A DNA stretch of 64,000 nt from Gnetum montanum (taxonomy: Eukaryota; Streptophyta; Gnetopsida; Gnetales; Gnetaceae), in NCBI GenBank assembly GCA_015680685.1, contig MNCI01029709.1, positions 36,827 to 100,826 of the forward strand, given 5' to 3'. The notes beneath the pieces were generated by a model, which worked only from the letters and a program-made list of their open reading frames with translations, was not told the DNA's origin and ran no database searches. Made by a program: the position numbers and the translations under genes. Positions 57,595 through 64,000 of this stretch are shown here, piece after piece. The number at the start of each line of letters is the position of its first letter. Within the stretch, counting starts at the first letter, position 1.

Positions 57595-59115
57595 ATGGCC
57601 ACGGCATTACTAGCAGCAGTGGTGGTGGTGGTGGTGGTGGTGCTGTTTCGGTGGAGACGGAACGCCACCAAATGGAAGGGGTTGCCGCCGGGGTTGTCGG
57701 GGTGGCCGATATTCGGTCACCTGTCCAATCTGCTGGCCACCACAAAGAACGGAGCTTCGGCGCTGGAGGACGTGGTTCGCCGATCACGCCGCAGTTTTGG
57801 CGAAGTCTTCACGCTGTGGCTGCCGGGTGCACCGCTCGTAATCATGGCGGACGCCGCGCTGGCTCACGAGGCACTCATATCCAAAGGTGCAGCCTTCGCC
57901 GACCGCCCCGTCGCACGAGGCTTCCGCGCCCTGTTCAGCTACGGTGGCCGAACCATCAACGCCGCCCGCTATGGCCCGCTCTGGCGGAAGCTCCGAGCCA
58001 ACCTCGTGTCGGGAATTCTGTCGCCGGCGTCCGTCGGACACTTCCGCAGGGAGCGCCGCTGGGCTCTCGACGGCCTCGTGCACGACCTCGCCCGCGAGTC
58101 GGCGTCCGGGGAGGTGCGTCCGCGGGAGCACCTGCGGCGCGCCTTGTTGCGCATGGTGGCGGCCCTCTGCTTCGGCATCCGCCCCAACGAAGACGATGCG
58201 GCTCTGGAGGAGCTCATGGCCGCGCTCCACCACATGCTGCGCACCGGCTTCTCCCAAAACGACAACCCCCTGACGCCGCTCTTGCCGTGGAAGCGGCGCT
58301 TGGCCGAGCGCGTCCGGCTCCGGGTTCACGCGGCCTTGGTGCCCCTCATGCGCCGCGCGCAGCCGCCGTCGTACGCGGCGACGCTCCGGGACGCCGCCGC
58401 CGGTGTTGCGGCGGATGATGAGCGGCACATGGCGATTCTGTGCACGGAGTTCTTGGTCGCTGCCACCGACACCACGGCCACCACGATCGAGTGGGCGCTC
58501 GCTCATATCACTCGCCTGCCGGACGTCCAGCAGCAGCTGCACCGTGAGTTGGCCGCCGCCTACACCGACGACGAGAAAGAAGAGGCGGACGAGGAAGAGT
58601 TGATCCGGCAGGGGAAGCTGCAGTACGTGGAAGCGATCGTGATGGAGACGCTGCGGCGGAACCCGCCGGGACGGTTTGTGCTAAACCACGCCGTGGCGGA
58701 GGAGACGGAGCTGGCGGGGTACCGGTTTCCGACGCAGACGGTGGTGAATTTCTACGTTCAGGGCATGGCCATGAATCCGGCCGTTTGGGAGGCCCCGCAG
58801 GAGTTCCTGCCCGAGAGGTTTATGGGCGCTAATGGTGCCGCTATGACTGGGTGGGATGAAGGTAAAGATAAAGATAAAGATAAAGATGATGCAGCATCAT
58901 CAGAAAAGAAGCGACTGCTGCGAATGATGCCGTTCGGTGTGGGACGGCGCATGTGCCCGGCCACGGCGTTGGCGATGCTTCATATGAACTTATTCGTGGC
59001 TCGTCTGGTTCGTTGTTTTGAGTGGAAGGAGGTTTCACCCATCGACATGACCGAGTCACTCCACTTCACTACGCAGATGAAGCAGCCTCTGTGCGCCTTC
59101 ATCACCCACCGTTAA
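57595..59115 (+). CDS. Cytochrome P450, CYP71 clan, CYP77/CYP89-like
   Basis: Intact single-exon gene for an ER-anchored haem monooxygenase, expected to use O2 and electrons from cytochrome P450 reductase; the substrate is unknown. Numbering from ATG 57541 (524 codons): membrane anchor 20-36, proline hinge LPPGLSGWP 48-56, C-helix WRKLR 148-152, I-helix AATDTT 307-312, ExxR 369-372, PERF 424-427, haem loop PFGVGRRMCPA 464-474 with Cys472. Two departures from consensus: the Gly of A/G-G-x-D-T-T is Ala308, and the Gly two residues after the haem Cys is Ala474. A KDKDKDKDD insert (442-450) lies between PERF and the haem loop. I prefer the ATG at 57595 (506 residues), since the anchor then starts at once and the TATA-like box fits; 57541 is the alternative. 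The gene is GC-rich, unlike its surroundings. CYP77 members hydroxylate or epoxidise fatty acids; whether this one does is open. Confidence 0.92.
   Translation: MATALLAAVVVVVVVVLFRWRRNATKWKGLPPGLSGWPIFGHLSNLLATTKNGASALEDVVRRSRRSFGEVFTLWLPGAPLVIMADAALAHEALISKGAAFADRPVARGFRALFSYGGRTINAARYGPLWRKLRANLVSGILSPASVGHFRRERRWALDGLVHDLARESASGEVRPREHLRRALLRMVAALCFGIRPNEDDAALEELMAALHHMLRTGFSQNDNPLTPLLPWKRRLAERVRLRVHAALVPLMRRAQPPSYAATLRDAAAGVAADDERHMAILCTEFLVAATDTTATTIEWALAHITRLPDVQQQLHRELAAAYTDDEKEEADEEELIRQGKLQYVEAIVMETLRRNPPGRFVLNHAVAEETELAGYRFPTQTVVNFYVQGMAMNPAVWEAPQEFLPERFMGANGAAMTGWDEGKDKDKDKDDAASSEKKRLLRMMPFGVGRRMCPATALAMLHMNLFVARLVRCFEWKEVSPIDMTESLHFTTQMKQPLCAFITHR
58861..58890 (+). repeat. In-frame hexamer repeat within the P450 CDS
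   Basis: Four near-perfect AAAGAT units encode alternating Lys-Asp. The position is a surface loop before the haem-binding loop in P450s, where length change is tolerated. It is AT-rich inside a GC-rich gene, so it is probably a recent slippage expansion. Confidence 0.85.
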
Positions 59116-59740
59116 CTTAACTTACTTCTACTCTCCTTCTCATGCCTTAGTATTAAGATATATGTCATCCGATCCCCTACGGTTTACTATCTTATCTCGT
59201 TAGGTATAAAGCTCCTGCACTCCTATGGCTTCCTTCCGTTGATCCCTCCAGTGCACCGTTCCATACGGCCTGGTATTAACGTTGAAAAAGGTATGTCATT
59301 ATAGGTTCGATGAACTCAAACTATACGTCCTTTTACTTCACTTGGTATTATATACATGCCTCCTTATTCCATAGTCCAACTCATAAATGCAAAATTAAAC
59401 ATAAATGGTCTTCTTCTATGCAACGAGATGGGACGAATGCGTACAGAGCATTAAATTCGCAATGATTTCCAATGAAATTTTGTCTAGATTTGTACATTTG
59501 CGTTGCCTTGTTCTTGCTTTCTTAGTTCTTACGATTGCGTATCTTCTCCTGTTCTGAATCATACCAAAAATTTCATTTCATTGTTAAGTCGCAAGCAAGC
59601 AATCAAGATTCATGGCATCGGCATGATACGGACCACAGAAAACAAGGGAGTACGAATGAATAAACACACGGAAATCAGGAAAGGGCTACTATGGTAACCG
59701 AAGGCCGAAGGGGCAAGTATGGGTCATACGGAAATCAAGT
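59116..59740. other. 3' flank of the P450 gene
   Basis: Presumed 3' UTR and spacer. No exact AATAAA signal was seen near the stop codon. The frame at 59503-59697 has no recognisable features. Confidence 0.4.
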
Positions 59741-59744
59741 TTTG

Positions 59745-60125
59745 GACGGGGCGTGCGAGGAAAACATTGCATTTGCATCCCTGCCTTTGCTAGCGTCAAA
59801 GGTTCCGCCATGACTCAGACATTCACGCGTGTTTATTGTCCATTGCTGGTTTTTGCTCTTTTCCTCGTATTGGTCATCGTTCCTCGTATTGGTCATCGTC
59901 GTATTGGTCATCGTTCCTCGTATTGGTCATCGTCATGGGTCATGAGGGGCGTGCGAGGAAAACATTGCATTTGCATCCCTGCCTTTGGTAGCGTCAAAGG
60001 TTCCGCCATGACTCAGACATTCACAAGGCAGCGTCAAAGGTTCCGCCATGACTCAGACATTCACGCGTGTTTATTGTTCATTGCTGGTTTTTGCTCTTTT
60101 CCTCGTATTGGTCATCGTCATGGGT
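59745..60125 (+). repeat. Tandem duplication with CGTATTGGTCAT minisatellite
   Basis: A block starting GGGGCGTGCGAGGAAAACAT (59747 and 59944) is duplicated. Each copy runs through GCGTCAAAGGTTCCGCCATG and TTGCTGGTTTTTGCTC to CTCGTATTGGTCATCGT. Copy 1 ends with four to five CGTATTGGTCATCGT-type units (59866-59935). Copy 2 contains an extra 37-base internal duplication (AGCGTCAAAGG...ATTCAC at 60031-60065). The 125-codon frame through it is a by-product of the repetition. Confidence 0.85.
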
Positions 60126-60130
60126 CATGA

Positions 60131-61129
60131 GGCATGAACATGATGACGGATGGATGCTTCTTCAACTTTTTTAAAAATTTATTTATAAAGTGATGAAGCC
60201 ATATGCAAGTTCATGGTGCTCTGTTTTTACTTTCCCAGCATCTGAAAGATTTTCCATCATTGTAGGTGAGGTGAGTTACTGGGTTGTGCCTAGTTAAGTT
60301 GTCTTCTTATAATGTGGTCATCTTCAACGTGGCCCTACGGCCCTACTCACACTATTCACAGGTAGTCCCTAGGGTGGTACTCATAAGTAGTTGAACAAAA
60401 GTATTAGCAGACCAGATTTGTTATAAATTTGGTTGAGGCTTGAGGCTTAATTTTATTTTTGGAAATATTGGATTGAGTAACAAAAGGGTTTCATTTTATT
60501 GTTGGCATTTTGGTTGTTGCAAAAATTATATGTTTGGCCAGATTATGGCTCCTAAGTAAGGAAATGGATTCAATGCCCTACATACCTTTGCAAATTTTCT
60601 TGCTTCAGATTAATGGTGATATTGCAATCTTTTGTGCAATTTTTAAGCATTAACAATATTTTGGATTTACATTGTACTTGTTCTATATTTTACAACATAT
60701 TTTTATGAGATATGAGATTTAATTTTTTAAAAAACTAATATATTTTAATTTTCTCTATCATGTCCCTGACTACAAACCCGTCCCCACTTTTTCTTGAGGC
60801 ACACGTACCCAAACCCAAACATGTTCAAAATCATGAATCCTCGATTCCTAGCTTCCACAAATCGGATTCTTTTGATGCATAGGTCTTCTTTCATTCTACA
60901 TTTAAGATGGTTCTTGAATTTGTATATATATTTTTATTTCAAATCAAAAATGTGTACCTTATAAATCTGTTTAACTTGTTTTAGCACCATTTATAATTTA
61001 CAATTTTACATAACAGCTAATGACCATTTGGAACTTGAAAATTTCAATTGCATTTTGTTGGAACCCTTAAAAAATGAATAATAATATTAAAAGAATTCAA
61101 AGTATATCAAATTATTGGAGAAAGAGTTT
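60131..61129. other. Noncoding, no feature recognised
   Basis: AT-rich. A short AAACCCGTCCCCACTTTTTC...CCCAAACCCAAAC stretch near 60770-60820 resembles old retroelement or repeat sequence but cannot be assigned. Confidence 0.4.
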
Positions 61130-61280
61130 AAAGAAAAGGCCCAATAGTTTTGGGGATGCCTTTTTAGGTTTCATCTTTACAACCAATCTTGGACAACCTC
61201 TCCTTTAGTGTAGGAAAAGGATTAGGCCTTACTCTTATTCAAAACCATCCTTATTAGTTTTTACTTCTTACTAAAGGATT
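61130..61280 (+). repeat. Dispersed repeat, copy 1
   Basis: GGCCCAATAGTTTTGGGGAT...CTTTTTAG...GGATTAGGCCTT...TACTAAAGGATT aligns with 62660-62836. Both copies are in the same direction, about 1.5 kb apart. They may be LTR remnants or a duplicated segment around the LRR relic. Confidence 0.65.
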
Positions 61281-61646
61281 TCTTGTAAAGAGAAGGAAAA
61301 AATTCTCTTTAAAGATAAAAGAGCACATGAATCAGAAAAAAAAAACAAATAAAAAAAAACCCCTAAAAGATTCCCATCCTTGAGCCTCCAAAATAAAAAT
61401 AAATTACTACTATAGAAAATAAATTAATTGTTCAGCTTTCACTAGGAGCTTTTTTTTTTGCCTAAAATTGCAACTAAAAAGTGACATCTTGGAGAATATA
61501 ATATTTGACTCTTAAAAAGAGATCATAGTTATACTGTTGCAATTAGAAAATAATTGAATGCTAAAGCTTTCAAATAGAGTAGAGAATAAGTGGTCAAAGA
61601 AAATTAAAAAAAGGAGGTAAACAAAGTAGGTTGATCACCAAGAATG

Positions 61647-61647
61647 N
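61647..61647. other. Single-N join with 50-bp direct duplication
   Basis: 61597-61646 and 61649-61698 are identical. Likely unmerged overlap. Confidence 0.9.
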
Positions 61648-61879
61648 GAAGAAAATTAAAAAAAGGAGGTAAACAAAGTAGGTTGATCACCAAGAATGAC
61701 TTCATTAATGCTTGGTTGAAAGTTGTTACAAATTTTGGATGTCCATTTTCAAGCATGTTGAGCAATAGAACACTCCAAAATTTTTAGGAAAAATATGATA
61801 AAATGAGTCTTTACTTCTATAAAGAACTCATTTTCTCTTTGTTACAATATATCATTTCTTCCATACCTTTGTTACAGGA

Positions 61880-62115
61880 AGAATTAATACTTGGAGACAA
61901 GTAAAAAAATCCAATGTATGTAGTTTAGTCAACAAACTAACTTCATCTGGTAAACTGTTCAACTCTAAGTAGTCATCTAAGTGTAGTTTCTTTAAATTCG
62001 TAACATATTAGCATAGCTAAACTGGCAACTAGATGAGATATTTGCAATACAAATATAGCTTTTCAAGATTCTGCAACTTATTAAAATCACCTTCCAATGT
62101 CCTCAGTGACATACT
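61880..62115 (-). pseudogene. NLR-type leucine-rich repeat relic
   Basis: The minus strand from about 62112 reads SLRTLEGDFNKLQNLEKLYL, then (with stops) TNLKKLHLDDYLELNSLPDE and VSLLTKLHTLDF. This follows the LxxLxxLxLxxCxxLxxLPxE pattern of plant disease-resistance LRRs, with LPDEV-LLTKL-TLD typical of TIR-NBS-LRR proteins. Two to three repeats remain with stops between. No NB-ARC or TIR part is visible nearby. A dead fragment. Confidence 0.75.
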
Positions 62116-62659
62116 TGAAATAGTAGATAATAAGAGGAAATCATAAGGAACAAGCTATGATGCAATGAGCTTTTGTAAATAGCAAGGTGTGATAAGCAAA
62201 GCTTTTGTAGAGGACAACTTTTGAATTTTAGTATTTATAAAGGTTTCAAACATTATTATAAAAGTTCAATCCTTGTGGTTAAGTAATCTAACCGCTAATT
62301 CTTTTTAGTCATGTTTAAATTTTTTCTCAACTCTTTTTACTCTAAGAAATTCTTTCGATTTTAGCATTTATATTGAGGTAGTATGGAATGCCATTTTTTT
62401 AAAAAAAGAATTAAATGTTTTTATAATAGGAATCAAAAACATAAAATAATTTGCCTATAAGTATACCTCAAGATAGCAATGATGTGTTAACATAATAGTA
62501 CAACTCTTGGTTTGGAAGCTCTAGGTTAATGCATTTGATTCTTGTGGATAATGTTGAGTTATTTAGTTCTAATTTAGATGTTAGATTCCAAAATATAAAT
62601 ATACTAAAAATAAGAATTTAGAGTAAAAATGTAGAGAAGCAGAGGAAAAACTCAAAAAT

Positions 62660-62836
62660 AATAAAAAGGAAAGACCCAATGATTTTGGAGATTCCTTTTT
62701 AGCTTAAAAACATCCCCTTTGGGGTTGGAAGAGGATTAGACCTTTGCANTAAAAACATCCCCTTTGGGGTTGGAAGAGGATTAGACCTTTGCAAAAGTGC
62801 TTAAATTGGTTTTCATTTCCTACTAAAGGATTCTAA
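62660..62836 (+). repeat. Dispersed repeat, copy 2
   Basis: Diverged copy of 61130-61280 (AAAGACCCAATGATTTTGGA...CTTTTTAG...GGATTAGACCTT...CTACTAAAGGATT). It contains a 44-base duplication around the single N at 62749. Confidence 0.65.
62749..62749. other. Single-N join with 44-bp direct duplication
   Basis: 62705-62748 and 62750-62793 are identical. Likely unmerged overlap. Confidence 0.9.
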
Positions 62837-63010
62837 TTAATAAAAACTAAAAGCTCAAAAAAAAAGCATTTGGAAATTCAACTGAAGCATTAGCTATTGA
62901 TGATGTTAGCTTGAATTGACAATGGAAGAAATTTAGCTAGAGAATCTCTTAGAAAAACCTTATTACATTGAAACTTCTAAATGACAAAGAATAAGAAGAT
63001 AAAAGCAACA

Positions 63011-63780
63011 CTAAGTATGAAACATAAGAGTGTAACCATATAAAACTTCATTTAATCTTAGTTGAAAACCATGTAAATACCTACTACACCAAGTCCAAGA
63101 GCTACGAGTAAGGAAACAAGTAAAAAAACAATGGATGAATGTTTCTTCCATGTTGTAGACATTACATCTTTGGTCATGAACATCTAAATGAGAGTGTGGA
63201 ATACCAATATACAAATCTTGATGAATCAGATACCATAGAAAATGTCTAATTTTTTTCAATAATAGTGGCATTTTATATCTTCTAAATTTGTTGCTTACAT
63301 AACTACACATTATGATTAACCTTCCAAAAATAATTGAATATTGGTTAAATATTAGAATTAGAACTAATAAGATTATACATAATCTTGGACTAATATGGAA
63401 AAACATGATGGTCATTAATCTAAGAAAGAAAAACACCATTATGAGAATCATGTATAGTTACACTTCTATCTAAATTACCTGAAAGATCAAAAATTGTAAA
63501 CTATTTAGAAACATTAGTGTCATAGAGACTTTTAACATTCATTACAAGTAATCTAGTGATTATGCATTAGAAGAGATGAAAGGGAGAAAATACCAAGCTT
63601 ACACCATGTATTGCAAAGTACTAGATGCTTAATAGCCTATGGCTTGTTATTAATGGGAAACCAACAAGGAGCAATCTTATCAAGCATACAAGTAGAAACA
63701 ATAATATTATTGAAGTTCCAAAAATCATTGTCCCTAAGTTATGAATAAAAACAACATCAACCAAGCACTTATATGCTTCA
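63011..63780 (-). pseudogene. LINE (L1-type) relic with zf-RVT domain
   Basis: The minus-strand frame 63011-63451 contains MPLLLKKIRHFLWYLIHQDL (about 63230-63290), then a QRCNVYNMEETFIHCFFTC stretch and SSWTWCSRYL. This is the zinc-binding domain found after the reverse transcriptase in plant LINEs (pattern: PPKIKxFLWxLLxxxL...CxxC...ETxxHLFxxC...W). The second Cys of the first pair is Tyr. Decayed LINE-like sequence continues to about 63780. The RT itself is not in view. Confidence 0.78.
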
Positions 63781-63824
63781 ATCTATATATCATATGGTTT
63801 ACTTTCACTCATGCCTTTGGTTAT

Positions 63825-64000
63825 TGATGAGACCTGAATTGCTCATAGTGCTAGCGGCCACGTTAAGGCACCCACGATAAGGCACCCACGTTGTATCATG
63901 GGCCGCGATATCGCGTATGCGATGTATCATGGGCCGTGATATCGCGTACGCGATATCGCAGTCAGCCGCAATTTCTATAAATAAGAGGCGGCTCTCCCTC
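63825..64000 (+). repeat. Start of another E-type LTR (cut by window end)
   Basis: Begins TGATGAGACCTGAATTGCTC. It has two palindromic units (63899-63922 and 63937-63961; the second reads GATATCGCGTACGCGATATC), then TATAAATA at 63976-63983 and the AAGAGGCGGCTC block seen after the TATA box of E. The bases before it are TTTGGTTAT. Element body and orientation suggest a plus-strand copy or solo LTR continuing past the window. Confidence 0.85.

Noticed and set aside
57567-58542. Long frames on both strands inside the P450 (57567-58418 plus, 57784-58542 minus and others)
   Set aside because: They are shadows caused by the high GC content of the real gene; none shows domain similarity.
59753-60130. 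125-codon frame
   Set aside because: It arises from the tandem duplication; the protein repeats simply mirror the DNA repeats and shift frame in the second copy.
1-64000. tRNA, rRNA or microRNA genes
   Set aside because: No cloverleaf, rRNA block or convincing miRNA precursor was found by eye; primer sites only match the 3' end of a tRNA.

Overview
The window looks like nuclear DNA of a seed plant with a large, repeat-filled, slowly purged genome. A gymnosperm is my best guess, at low confidence. Most of it is AT-rich and packed with old, nested Ty3/gypsy LTR retrotransposons riddled with stop codons. One intact host gene stands out: a GC-rich, intronless cytochrome P450 of the CYP71 clan (57595-59115), most like CYP77/CYP89.

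Layout. 1-6090: gene-free, AT-rich; 2880-4530 holds a degenerate array of hairpin-forming repeats. 6095-8259, 16312-16591 and 29492-32300, all minus strand: pieces of one old gypsy element (B, Tat-like) with a second RNase H-like domain upstream of its reverse transcriptase. Two later insertions split B. Element A (8260-16306, minus, TSD T[T/C]TTG) and element C (16597-29486, plus, TSD CTCAT) both landed in the RT region of B. A, C, D and E form a second family (Athila-like: DSGS-type protease, FMxDFS-type RT, tRNA-Asp-like primer site, LTRs TGATRA...CATCA). C carries gag-protease-RT-RNaseH-integrase plus an unrecognised coiled-coil third ORF. A has lost RT/RNase H. D (40851-47957, minus) has lost all of pol beyond protease. 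E (50324-56582, plus, TSD CCTTG, inside a 56-bp minisatellite) keeps gag fragments and protease. A further LTR remnant lies at 47958-48714 and another LTR starts at 63825.

Assembly. 32849-39813 is an almost exact second copy of 25835-32847 (48-bp artefact aside). It starts in the interior of C and is joined through a single N. All five single-N positions in the window sit between direct duplicates, so these are probably unmerged contig overlaps, not biology. Two longer N gaps are at 8470-8952 and 53190-53634.

Right side. 56749-57594: flank and promoter of the P450. 59746-60125: tandem duplication. 61880-62115: NLR-type LRR relic. 61130-61280 and 62660-62836: a diverged dispersed repeat. 63011-63780: LINE relic. 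The only gene likely to give a working protein is the P450; the rest is a record of transposon insertion, methylation-type decay and recombination.
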